Positions 53,504-61,839 of a DNA stretch of 64,000 nucleotides are shown piece after piece. The DNA is from JBBROS01 sp963752225 (GTDB taxonomy: Bacteria; Pseudomonadota; Alphaproteobacteria; Acetobacterales; Acetobacteraceae). Position 1 is the first letter of the stretch. Each line of letters begins with the position of its first letter. Location of the stretch: positions 153,492 to 217,491 of the forward strand of contig CAVVXS010000008.1 of NCBI GenBank assembly GCA_963752225.1. The letters are read 5' to 3'. A model generated the notes under the pieces. It did no database searches. It was given only the letters and a program-made list of their open reading frames with translations, and had not been told where the DNA came from. Position numbers and translations under genes: made by a program.

Positions 53504-53700
53504 GGGTCGAGCTCGAACCGCGGCTGCGGGACCCGGACGCGGTGTATGCCGCCCTGGTCGCAGCCCATGACGGCCTCGATGAGGCGGCGTCGCGGCGGCT
53601 TGATGCCGCCTTGGTGCTGCTGCTGGCCAATCATATCGGCGAGGACGAGGTGGTGCTCGATGCCATCCGCATCGCCCGTCGCACAGGAGAGAACGCATGA
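53500..53700 (+). CDS. DUF2783 small protein
   Basis: 66 aa, starting ATG 53500 that overlaps the monooxygenase stop (ATGA). It is acidic and helical (LRDPDAVYAALVAAHDGLDE), ending LLANHIGEDEVVLDAIRIAR. The DUF2783 family occurs beside hmgA in proteobacteria, so it is likely a cofactor or stabilising partner in this pathway. The stop overlaps hmgA by ATGA. Confidence 0.8.
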   Translation: MRVELEPRLRDPDAVYAALVAAHDGLDEAASRRLDAALVLLLANHIGEDEVVLDAIRIARRTGENA

Positions 53701-55046
53701 ACGTTGTGCTGCGTGACGCGGGACAGCCGGGCACGACCGGGCTTGCCGCCGGCTACATGACCGGGTTCGGCAACGGGTTCGAAACCGAGGCGTTGCCGGG
53801 CGCCCTGCCGATCGGCCGCAACTCGCCGCAGCGCTGCGCCTACGGCCTCTATGCCGAGCAGATCAGCGGCAGCCCGTTCACCGCTCCGCGGGCCACCAAC
53901 GAACGCAGCTGGCTGTATCGCATCCGTCCCACGGTGCGGCACTGGGGCCGCTTCGAGCGCGCCGACGCCGGGCTGTGGCGCACCGCGCCCTGCCATGACG
54001 CCGAGCTGCCGCCCGCGCCGCTGCGCTGGGATCCGCTGCCGCTGCCGGACGCGCCGACCAGCTTCCTGGAGGGCATGGCGACGATCACCACCGCCGGCGA
54101 CGCTGAGGCGCATTCGGGGATGGCAGCGCATGTCTACAGGGCGACCCGCTCGATGGTGGACGAGTATTTCTACAATGCCGACGGCGAGCTTCTGATCCTG
54201 CCGCAGCACGGCGCCCTGCGGCTCTGCACCGAGTTCGGCCGCATCGACGTCGAGCCCGGCGAGATCGCCGTCATCCCGCGCGGGGTGAAGTTCCGGGCCG
54301 AGCTGCCGGCCGGTCCGGCCCGCGGCTACGTGTGCGAAAACTACGGCGGCGCCTTCACCCTGCCGGACCGCGGCCCGATCGGCGCCAACTGCCTGGCCAA
54401 CCCGCGCGACTTCATGACCCCGGTGGCCGCCTACGAGGATCGCGAGACGCCCTCGACGTTGTTCGTGAAGTGGGGCGGGACATTGTGGCAGGCGCCGATC
54501 GGGCAATCGCCGCTCGACGTGGTGGCCTGGCACGGCAACTACGCTCCGTATAAGTACGACCTGCGCCGTTACTCGCCGGTCGGGCCGGTGCTGTTCGACC
54601 ATGCGGATCCCAGCATCTTTACCGTCTTGACCGCGCCCTCGGAAACGCCGGGCACCGCCAACGTCGATTTCGTCTGCTTCCCCGACCGTTGGCTGGTGGC
54701 CGAGGACACGTTCCGGCCGCCCTGGTACCACATGAACGTCATGAGCGAGTTCATGGGGCTGATCTATGGCCAATACGACGCCAAGCCCCAGATCGCCGGT
54801 AAGCAGGGATTCGTGCCGGGCGGCTTCAGCCTGCACAACGCCATGTTGCCGCACGGGCCGGACGCGGCCGCGTTCGCCCGGGCCGGTGCGGCCGAGCTGA
54901 AGCCGCACAAGTTGGAGGGCACCATGGCATTTATGTTCGAGAGCCGGCATCGGCAGCGCGTCAGCGCCTTTGCCGCAGAGTCGCCGCAGCGTCAGGCGGA
55001 CTACGCCGAGTGCTGGGCCGATCTGCCGAAGTCGTTCGCGCCGTGA
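53697..55046 (+). CDS. hmgA: Homogentisate 1,2-dioxygenase
   Basis: 449 aa, normal length. The family start YMTGFGNGFETEALPGALPIGRNSPQ is followed by IYAEQISG-type FTAPR and the central cupin domain. Fe(II) ligands of the family (two His and a Glu) lie near VAWHGNYAPYKYDLRRYSP (about 280-298) and PPWYHMNVMSEFMGLI (about 340-355). HmgA cleaves homogentisate to maleylacetoacetate. It overlaps both neighbours by 4 bp (ATGA, GTGA). Confidence 0.95.
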   Translation: MNVVLRDAGQPGTTGLAAGYMTGFGNGFETEALPGALPIGRNSPQRCAYGLYAEQISGSPFTAPRATNERSWLYRIRPTVRHWGRFERADAGLWRTAPCHDAELPPAPLRWDPLPLPDAPTSFLEGMATITTAGDAEAHSGMAAHVYRATRSMVDEYFYNADGELLILPQHGALRLCTEFGRIDVEPGEIAVIPRGVKFRAELPAGPARGYVCENYGGAFTLPDRGPIGANCLANPRDFMTPVAAYEDRETPSTLFVKWGGTLWQAPIGQSPLDVVAWHGNYAPYKYDLRRYSPVGPVLFDHADPSIFTVLTAPSETPGTANVDFVCFPDRWLVAEDTFRPPWYHMNVMSEFMGLIYGQYDAKPQIAGKQGFVPGGFSLHNAMLPHGPDAAAFARAGAAELKPHKLEGTMAFMFESRHRQRVSAFAAESPQRQADYAECWADLPKSFAP

Positions 55047-56332
55047 TCGACCACACCCACGACCCCTCGCTGCAGAGCTGGGTGAGGGACGCCAACGGCC
55101 ATCCCGACTTTCCGATCCAGAACCTGCCGATCGGCGTGTTCAGCCCGCTGGCCGGCGCGCCGCGCGGCGGCATCGCCATCGGCGACCACATCCTCGACCT
55201 GCGCGCGCTGCACGAGGCGGAGCTGCTGGACGACGAGGCGCAAGCGGCACTGCACGCCTGCGTCGGGCCGGCTCTGAACGGATTTTTCGCCATGGGCGCC
55301 GCGCCGCGCCGGGCGTTGCGGGACGCGGTCAGCGCCCTGCTGCAGGAGGGGTCGGACGAGCGTCCCTATCTGCTGCACCGGGCGGCGGGCTGCATGATGT
55401 ACATGCCGGCGCGGGTGGGCGACTACACCGACTTCTATGCCGGCATCCACCACGCGACCAATGCGGGGCGGCTGTTCCGGCCCGACGCGCCGCTGATGCC
55501 GAACTACAAATGGGTGCCGGTCGCCTACCATGGCCGGGCCAGCACGCTGCGCCTGTCGGGCGAGGTGCGGCGGCCGGCCGGGCAGCGCAAGCCGGCCCGC
55601 GACACCGAGCCGACCTTCGGGCCGAGCCGCAACCTCGACTACGAGCTGGAGCTCGGCGTCTGGATCGGCCCGGGCAACGCGCCCGGCACGAGCATCCCGA
55701 TCGGGCAAGCGGCCGAGCACATCGCCGGGTATTGCTTGCTGAACGACTGGTCGGCCCGGGACATCCAGGGTTGGGAGTATCAGCCGCTGGGCCCGTTCCT
55801 CGGCAAGAGCTTTTGCACCACCATCAGCGCCTGGGTGGTCACCCCCGAGGCGTTGGCCCCGTTCCGGACCGCGCAAGCGCCTCGCCCGGACGGCGACCCG
55901 GCGCCGTTGCCATACCTGTGGGACGCCGCCGATCAGGCGGGCGGGGCCTTGGCCGTCGAGCTCGAGGTGCTGTTGCGGACGCAGGCCATGCGGGAGCAGA
56001 AGATGGGCGCCCACCGGCTCTCGATCGGTGACGCCATGCACCTCTACTGGACGCCTGCGCAGATGGTCGCCCACCATGCGAGCAACGGCTGCAACCTCAA
56101 TCCGGGCGACCTGTTCGGCACCGGCACCATCTCCGCGCCGACGACGGACGGGTGCGGCTCGCTGCTGGAGATTACCCAGGGCGGCCGGCTGCCCATCACC
56201 ATGCCGTCGGGCGAGGAGCGGCGCTTCCTCGAAGACGGCGACGAGGTCGTGTTGCGGGCGCGGGCGCGCAAGCCGGGGGCGGCGCCGATCGGCTTCGGCG
56301 AGTGCCGCGGCCTCGTGGTGGCCGCCTTGTAA
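55043..56332 (+). CDS. fahA: Fumarylacetoacetase
   Basis: 429 aa from a GTG that overlaps the hmgA stop. The N-terminal domain includes FPIQNLPIGVFSP; the C-terminal FAH domain has DYTDFYAGIHHATNAGRLFRP, VPVAYHGRAS, ELELGVWIGPGN and LNDWSARDIQGWEYQPLGPFLGKSF, which carry the Ca2+ and Mg2+ ligands. It hydrolyses fumarylacetoacetate to fumarate and acetoacetate. Maleylacetoacetate isomerase is not visible in the window. Confidence 0.95.
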   Translation: MIDHTHDPSLQSWVRDANGHPDFPIQNLPIGVFSPLAGAPRGGIAIGDHILDLRALHEAELLDDEAQAALHACVGPALNGFFAMGAAPRRALRDAVSALLQEGSDERPYLLHRAAGCMMYMPARVGDYTDFYAGIHHATNAGRLFRPDAPLMPNYKWVPVAYHGRASTLRLSGEVRRPAGQRKPARDTEPTFGPSRNLDYELELGVWIGPGNAPGTSIPIGQAAEHIAGYCLLNDWSARDIQGWEYQPLGPFLGKSFCTTISAWVVTPEALAPFRTAQAPRPDGDPAPLPYLWDAADQAGGALAVELEVLLRTQAMREQKMGAHRLSIGDAMHLYWTPAQMVAHHASNGCNLNPGDLFGTGTISAPTTDGCGSLLEITQGGRLPITMPSGEERRFLEDGDEVVLRARARKPGAAPIGFGECRGLVVAAL

Positions 56333-56447
56333 GATGCGAGCCGGGCGCTGCCGTTAACGGTTTCTTCGCTTTGCAGGCCTAGAACGGGATGCGGCGGCTG
56401 GCACGGTCGCCGGTGTACCGTCAACATGGCAGCGGGGAGAACGGCGC

Positions 56448-58040
56448 ATGCAGGCCCGATCGGTCGGCGGCGACACCGAGCGCTTTGTCGCGTTCGCCTT
56501 CGCCGGCGCCAACCTGGTCGTGGAAACAGATGGCCAGTTTCGGATCGGCTATGCGGCCGGCTCGTTCCGGACCGAGTTCCTGGCCGAGCCCGACTCGTTC
56601 ATCGGCCGATCGCTGCGCGACCTCCTGGCCCCGGCCGATCACGAGGCGCTGGACGCGGCTTGCCGGTTGCTGATGGAGCGTGGGCGCCTGCTGCCCATGA
56701 CCGTCCGGCTCGGCAATCGCCGCCACACGCGGCTGGCGCTGGCCGGTCTGATGCTGCCGAGCGCGGATGGGCCGCCCCGCCTTTGCTTCACGCTGTCGCC
56801 GCTGCCGCTGCCAGCCGGCGGCGCGTTGACGACGTTGCGTACCTTGCTGCGCGCCGGGGAAACGCGGCTGCGCGAGGGCGCGGCCGGAACGCTGGGGTTG
56901 GTGGAAGTGCTGTCGCCGGGCGACGGTCCCGGTCACAACGAGGCGGTCGGGGCGGCATTGAACGCGCTTATGCCGGAAGCGGTCACCACCGAGATCGTGC
57001 CCGGCCGGTTCGGCGTGGTTACCGCCACCGGCGAGGAGGGTCTGGTCACCGCACTGCGCATGCTGGAACGCGAACTGGCGGCGCAGGGCCTGGACGTGAT
57101 GGTCGCGTCGACCCCGGTCAGCCTCACCGCCGACGGCCTCACCGCAGCTCAGGCCACCCGCGCGCTGCGCCACGCCTTGGTGTCGTTTGCGCGAGACGGC
57201 ACAGCCGGGCTGGAGCGCGCCGGTTTCGCGCATGGCTTGGCGGGTTACGTAAAACGGGCGGGCACGCATGCAACTGCGCTCCGGCGGGCGATCCGCGCGG
57301 GCCGGTTCGACCTCGCCTACCAGCCGATCGTGACGCTTGGCAGCGGAGTCGTGCACCATTACGAGGCGCTGATCCGTCCGCTGCCGGTGCCGGAATGCCA
57401 CATGGCCAGCCCGCAAGATTTCATCCTGCTGGTGGAAACGCTGGGGCTGGCCGATGAGGTTGATCTGACCGTCGCCCAGAAGGTCTGCGACGCCGCAGCC
57501 GCCGAGCGCGTGATGGTCGCGTTCAACCTGTCTGGGCAGTCGGCGCAGGACCCGGCTTGCCGGGTGCGGCTGCTGGAGTTGCTGTCGGCGCATCCGGCCC
57601 GAAAGTCCGGACTGGTCGGCGTCGAGATGACCGAAACGGCCGACATGGACGACATGGCCGAGACGGCGCGAACGGCGGATGCGCTGCGCGGGCTCGGGAT
57701 CCCGTTCTGCCTCGATGATTTCGGCGCCGGGGCGGCCGACGTTCGCCTGCTGCGTACGGTTCGCCCCGACATCGTCAAGCTCGACGGGTCCTACATGGCC
57801 GGCGCTACCGAGCATGGCCGGGAGCGCGCCTTCCTCGCCGGCCTGATCGAGATCGCCCGGGCCGCAGGCGCCGAGATCGTGGCCGAACGCATCGAAACCC
57901 CGGACGAAGCCGAAGCGGTCCGCGCGCTCGGGGCGCAGTACGGCCAAGGCTGGCTATTCGGCCGGCCCGGCACCTTGCCCAAAGCCCCCCCGACAGCCCC
58001 TGCGCGCCGTCGCAAAGGTGCGAAGGAAAGCTGGAGCTGA
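56448..58040 (+). CDS. EAL-domain c-di-GMP phosphodiesterase with PAS-like N-terminus
   Basis: 530 aa. An N-terminal PAS-like sensor (about 10-120, GRSLRDLLAPADHEALDA) and a degenerate GGDEF-like middle (about 130-270) precede a complete EAL domain (about 278-515). EAL catalytic residues are seen: YEALIRP, FNLSGQS, VEMTETADMDD, CLDDFGAG, VKLDGSY, AERIET and QYGQGWLFGRP. It should hydrolyse c-di-GMP to pGpG. It lies next to the inserted element, and GGGGAGAA is just before the ATG. Confidence 0.88.
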   Translation: MQARSVGGDTERFVAFAFAGANLVVETDGQFRIGYAAGSFRTEFLAEPDSFIGRSLRDLLAPADHEALDAACRLLMERGRLLPMTVRLGNRRHTRLALAGLMLPSADGPPRLCFTLSPLPLPAGGALTTLRTLLRAGETRLREGAAGTLGLVEVLSPGDGPGHNEAVGAALNALMPEAVTTEIVPGRFGVVTATGEEGLVTALRMLERELAAQGLDVMVASTPVSLTADGLTAAQATRALRHALVSFARDGTAGLERAGFAHGLAGYVKRAGTHATALRRAIRAGRFDLAYQPIVTLGSGVVHHYEALIRPLPVPECHMASPQDFILLVETLGLADEVDLTVAQKVCDAAAAERVMVAFNLSGQSAQDPACRVRLLELLSAHPARKSGLVGVEMTETADMDDMAETARTADALRGLGIPFCLDDFGAGAADVRLLRTVRPDIVKLDGSYMAGATEHGRERAFLAGLIEIARAAGAEIVAERIETPDEAEAVRALGAQYGQGWLFGRPGTLPKAPPTAPARRRKGAKESWS

Positions 58041-58076
58041 CGGGCGCGCGAGGCACCATCTCGTCAATTGGCCCGC

Positions 58077-58090
58077 TGGCGGAGAGAGTG
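58077..58090 (-). other. Candidate attachment-site core resembling a tRNA-Ser 3' end
   Basis: TGGCGGAGAGAGTG on the plus strand is the reverse complement of CACTCTCTCCGCCA, the typical acceptor 3' strand plus CCA of tRNA-Ser. No D-, anticodon or T-arm follows on the minus strand, so only the 3' end is here. It sits between the chromosomal EAL gene and the integrase. This is the pattern left at the distal junction when an element inserts into a tRNA 3' end. Confidence 0.4.
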
Positions 58091-58177
58091 TCCGCTGCAC
58101 TCTCGTTTGCTGCCGTCCGTAGCTATCCAAAAAGCAAGGCGTGGCTAGCGGCTTAGCTTTGCCCACCGTCTGTACAC

Positions 58178-58238
58178 GTCCACGGCTTTCCGCTACAGTC
58201 CACAATCAGGATGTGGACCAGAATGTGGACCGGACCAC
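58178..58238. repeat. GTCCAC/GTGGAC repeat cluster upstream of the integrase
   Basis: GTCCAC occurs at 58178-58183 and 58198-58203, GTGGAC at 58213-58218 and 58225-58230, and a related GGACCAC at 58232-58238. The two middle copies form GTCCACA-N7-TGTGGAC. The arrangement, just before the integrase start, suits arm-type recombinase sites or a regulator-binding array. Confidence 0.5.
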
Positions 58239-58258
58239 ACGGCGGATGAGGCGGCGAT

Positions 58259-59518
58259 ATGCGTTCGGGCAAGCTCAACACTCTCTCGATCCGTAAGGCG
58301 ACGGCGCCGGGGCGCTACAGCGACGGCGGCAACCTCTACCTTCACGTCAAGCCGAGTGGCGCGCGCGCGTGGACATTCCGGTTCACGATGCCGGGGCAGA
58401 AGTCGCGGGAGATGAGCCTCGGCGCTGAGGCCGACGTGACACTCGCGGAGGCTCGGGACAAAGCGCGGGACGCTCGCCGTCTGCTCGATGCAGGTGTCGA
58501 TCCGATCGAGGCGAGAGACGAAGCGCGGCGAAAAGCTGCGGGCCAGGGCATGACGTTCAAGGAGGTAGGCGCCCTCTATGTCGCCGCCCACAGCGACGGC
58601 TGGCGCAACGCCAAGCACCGTGCTCAGTGGACCTCTACGCTGACCATGTACGCCTATCCGGTGATGGGCGACCTGCCAGTGGCAAAAGTCTCGGTCGGAG
58701 ACGTGCTGCGCGTGCTTGAGCCGATCTGGCGCAGCACACCCGAAACAGCGTCGCGGCTTCGTGGGCGCATCGAGGCGCTACTAGATTATGCCGACCGCTC
58801 GGGGCTGGCGCTCGGGCGACAACCCGGCGCGGTGGAAGGGGCACCTCGCCAACTTGCTTCCCAAGCGCAGCAAGCTTGCCGCTGTGAAGCATCACGCGGC
58901 GCTGCCCTGGGGCGAGTGCCCGGCGTTCATGCGTGCGCTGGCCGTGCAGAAGGGCGTTGCGGCACTGGCTCTCCGCTTCACGATCCTGACCGCGGCCCGA
59001 ACGTCGGAAGTGACTGGCGCGACCTGGGGCGAGATCGACCTCAAGGCGAAGGTCTGGACGGTCCCAGGAAGCAGGATGAAGGCCGGGCGAGAGCACCGCG
59101 TTCCGCTGTCTGCGTCGGCGCTGGCGGTGCTAGCCGAGTTGCACGCGACCGATCCGCGGCCGACCGATCACGTGTTTCCCGGCGGACGAGGCGCGAAGGG
59201 CCTCTCAGCAACATGGCGATGACGGCGGTGCTGCGGCGCATGAAGCGCGGCGACCTGACGGTGCATGGGTTCCGCAGCACTTTTCGAGATTGGGCGGCAG
59301 AAACCAATCCCGCGCCGCGCGAGGTGGCCGAAGCAGCGTTGGCGCACACATTGCGCGACAAGGTTGAGGCGGCTTACCGGCGCGGCGATTTGCTGGAACG
59401 ACGGGCGAGGCTGATGGCGGACTGGGACAATTTCCTGTCGCGTTCAGCAAGCTTCGGGCAAGTGGTCCTGCTCAGCGAGGCAGTTCACGATCAGGTGGAC
59501 AATGCAAAGCATGCATGA
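58259..59518 (+). pseudogene. P4-type tyrosine integrase gene with two frameshifts
   Basis: The N-terminal arm-binding DUF4102 domain (about 1-90, YSDGGNLYLHVKPSGARAW) and core-binding domain are intact. At about 58793 an extra base moves the frame to one encoding ARGWRSGDNPARWKGHLANL, LRFTILTAARTSEVTGATWG (catalytic Arg) and VFPGGRGAKG; about 59200 a lost base restores the first frame, which gives HGFRSTFRDWAA (His-Arg) and AAYRRGD (catalytic Tyr). All catalytic residues are therefore encoded but split between frames, so no active enzyme is made as read. Sequence error is possible at both sites. Confidence 0.85.
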
Positions 59519-60104
59519 CGGAGATGATGAGACTTGGAACGTCCTCCATCCAATGCATTCACAGAACAAAGCAAGCGCGACGGTAAACGCTATACGTGCC
59601 TACGGTGCTCTACTTGCATCGCATGGGCCGCACGAGGCAAAGGAAATATGGGCTAAAGTTGCTGCTTTATTCGCCCTTAAAAAGGGGCGACCAAAAGGCA
59701 GCCCTAACAAGAACAACCTGAATAGCGACCAAGTCGCTATTCAGGTCTTGCATGAGGTTGCATTTGATCCTGCAAACGCGAAGCTGAGTTCGTGGCAGGT
59801 GAGACGGCGAGCAGCTCAAAAGCTTGTTGCGGAAAGGGAAGTGCAGCGACCTTTGAGCAAGGAACAGATCAGCAGAGCCGTCATCGCTACTGAGAAGCAG
59901 TTGAACCGCCTTCAGCAGCAGATCGACACCGAGCGGGCAGAGCGTCTTCTGGTCATTGCCGGGCTCGAAGCAGATCCTCAGTGGGCATCTCTGGATGACA
60001 TCCAGACTTACATCGCAGCCCAGCGGGAGAGGCTTGAAAAGCAGCTTCGTGGACTGCCTCAGGCTGCAAATCCACCTAAGATCCATCGGACAAATAATCG
60101 CTGA
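59502..60104 (+). CDS. Hypothetical protein of the element, helical
   Basis: 200 aa from ATG 59502 (ATG 59511 also possible); its start overlaps the integrase end by 17 bp. It is noticeably less GC-rich than all chromosomal genes here. A KKGRPKGSPNKNN segment (about 65-77) is a basic AT-hook-like stretch, and about 100-185 is long, charged and coiled-coil-like (ATEKQLNRLQQQIDTERAERL). It might bind DNA. I do not recognise the family, and it reads in one frame without breaks. Confidence 0.6.
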   Translation: MQSMHDGDDETWNVLHPMHSQNKASATVNAIRAYGALLASHGPHEAKEIWAKVAALFALKKGRPKGSPNKNNLNSDQVAIQVLHEVAFDPANAKLSSWQVRRRAAQKLVAEREVQRPLSKEQISRAVIATEKQLNRLQQQIDTERAERLLVIAGLEADPQWASLDDIQTYIAAQRERLEKQLRGLPQAANPPKIHRTNNR

Positions 60105-60179
60105 CTAAAAATGATAAGCAGAATATGTTGGGGAGTTACTGGGTGATTGGGGGCCAGCGTTCCGATCCTTAATGGTTGT

Positions 60180-60201
60180 CCGTCCACTAAGATAAGGACG
60201 G
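60180..60201 (+). promoter_or_regulatory. Hairpin that could mask the excisionase ribosome-binding site
   Basis: CCGTCC at 60180-60185 pairs with GGACGG at 60196-60201 over a 10-nt loop. AAGGACGG, the only ribosome-binding site for the GTG at 60208, lies in the 3' arm and loop edge, so the stem would hide it. Confidence 0.35.
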
Positions 60202-60207
60202 AAACAA

Positions 60208-60477
60208 GTGAACGTTGGTCAGTCAGATACCCCTTCCGATCGAGCCGCAGAACGAAGCTTCGAGTATCCAGCCTATGCACCCGTTGCGGGCTGGTCCCGT
60301 ATTTCCGGCATGGGCCGTAGCACCATTTATGAAGCGTTAAGCCGTGGCGATCTCCGGGCGATCAAGCTCGGAACGCGAACGTTGATCGACGTGGGTCACG
60401 GGCTGGCGTTCCTCGACAGCCGCCCCGTCGCGGCAATTCGACCGCACGGCGCCAAGACCCGCGACCAATCCGCCTAG
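60208..60477 (+). CDS. Excisionase-like small HTH protein
   Basis: 89 aa from a GTG. The winged-helix excisionase/AlpA pattern is clear: WSRISGMGRSTIYEALSRGDLRAIKLGTRTLIDV at about 29-62, in which GRSTIYEALSRGDL is the recognition helix region. Such proteins direct excision or regulate the integrase. It is the first gene after the AT-rich ORF and is followed by a strong hairpin. Confidence 0.8.
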   Translation: MNVGQSDTPSDRAAERSFEYPAYAPVAGWSRISGMGRSTIYEALSRGDLRAIKLGTRTLIDVGHGLAFLDSRPVAAIRPHGAKTRDQSA

Positions 60478-60478
60478 A

Positions 60479-60517
60479 ACGACGAACCCCGGCGCAGGCA
60501 GCACCGGGGCGGGTCGT
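60479..60517 (+). terminator. Compound hairpin after the excisionase gene
   Basis: Outer stem ACGAC (60479-60483) with GTCGT (60513-60517), symmetrical 3/3 internal loop, inner stem CCCCGG (60487-60492) with CCGGGG (60504-60509), and an 11-nt loop. It begins 1 bp after the stop codon. There is no U-tract. It may end the excisionase message. Confidence 0.5.
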
Positions 60518-60612
60518 CAGGCAACGCGGTCTCAGCACCCGCAATTTACGCCGTCGCGCCGTTCCGTTCAACGCCTGAGCCTTCTTGAAAGGCCCAACGA
60601 TGAACAAACTCT

Positions 60613-60840
60613 TTGCCTCGATATGCACTGGCCGGATTGGGACCGCGGGCGGTCTCCGATTGGCTGCCCATCCCGCACGACGCACAATCCCAGCTGATCC
60701 GACTGCATGCGCTCTCATTCGCCTCAGAATGCGACCGAGAGGCCGAGCATGCCTGGGATGAAGGTCGCCTCAATTCCGCGGATTGGCTAACGGGACTGGC
60801 CCTAGAAGCGCGTTGTCGCGCGACCGGAGGCCGGGCATGA
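60613..60840 (+). CDS. Small hypothetical protein of the element (start uncertain)
   Basis: 75 aa if begun at TTG 60613. The sequence has DWLPIPHDAQSQLIRLHALS and ends LTGLALEARCRATGGRA; its stop overlaps the next ATG as ATGA, which supports the frame. An ATG with a good ribosome-binding site at 60600 is in another frame and dies early, so a frameshift near the 5' end is possible, as in its neighbours. No family is recognised. Confidence 0.45.
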   Translation: MPRYALAGLGPRAVSDWLPIPHDAQSQLIRLHALSFASECDREAEHAWDEGRLNSADWLTGLALEARCRATGGRA

Positions 60841-61839
60841 CCGCTGCCGCGCTCGACACCATCACCGTGCTACACGCGCCTGGCATGTGCCTCGCTAAGA
60901 GGTTGAGCAAAGACGGCACGATCCACGGCTATGACCGCGCCCGCATCTTCGGCGTGAGTGCCCTGCCAGTGAACAATTTAGACGGGATCGGCGAGACGTT
61001 GAGCCGGTTGCTGCCGCTCGGGGACCGCTGCATCGTCCGCGGCGCGTTGATCGACGGCGAGACAGGGATCGGCGTTCGGCGGCTTCTGCACGTGACCCAA
61101 AGACGGGTGACATGCCGACGTTTAGGGACGTTCCCCGCCGCTGGCTTGCGCTGGACGTAGAGGGCATCCCATTGCCCGAGACGCTGCATCCTGCCGACCT
61201 GGCCGGGTGCTGCGCTCTCGCCCTCACGCGCCTTCCTGGGGCCATGCAGGACGCCGCCTGTATCGTCCAGGCGTCGGGAAGTCACGGGTTCAAGCCCGAC
61301 ATGCGGTTGCGGCTTTGGTTCTGGCTGAGCAGGCCGACCTGGGGCCACGAGTTGAAGAACTGGTTTCGCGGAACACCCGCCGACCCCAGCGTGTTCGGCG
61401 CCGTGCAGCCGATTTATACCGCCGCCCCGAGAATGCCGGCGGAAATGCGCGACCCGATGCTTTGCCGGCTTTGGTTTAAGCCGGGTCAGGCCACGGTGAC
61501 AGTTGCGCCACCGCAGGCACCGAGACCGAAGCCGCGCCGGGTGACGCCCCGATCAAGTGCGCAATCCGGTGCAAACGGCTGGTTCAGCACGAGCCGAATT
61601 GGAGATGGCCGCCGGGCGTGTCTGTGTAGCCGAAAAGCGCCATCCCACTCTCGTTTCAGAAGCGCGCAGCCTTGCCCGGCTCGTGGCGGCCGAGTTGCTG
61701 ACCGAGGCGGACGATACGAGCCGCACTGAGTTGCGCGGCGAAAGCAGCCGGCAAGGATGACGCGGCTGAGATCGAGGCGTGCGTCGACTGGGGGCTGTCC
61801 CATCCCTCGACCGATCCGCTCCCGGAGATGCAGGCATGA
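60837..61839 (+). pseudogene. Primase/replication-type gene of the element, three frameshifts
   Basis: ATG 60837 overlaps the upstream stop. The first frame encodes a domain with SYDRA-like HGYDRARIFGVSALPV and RCIVRGALIDGETG. It shifts at about 61096 to a frame giving DMPTFRDVPRRWLALDVEG, ACIVQASGSHGFKPDMRLRL and RGTPADPSVFGAVQPIYTAAP, between about 61540 and 61600 to one giving EMAAGRVCVAEKRHPTLVSE, and at about 61711 to a frame ending DAAEIEACVDWGLSHPS. This content matches primase-like proteins of integrative elements in this order. The frames join without stops, so the inactivation looks recent, or the sequence has errors. Confidence 0.7.
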
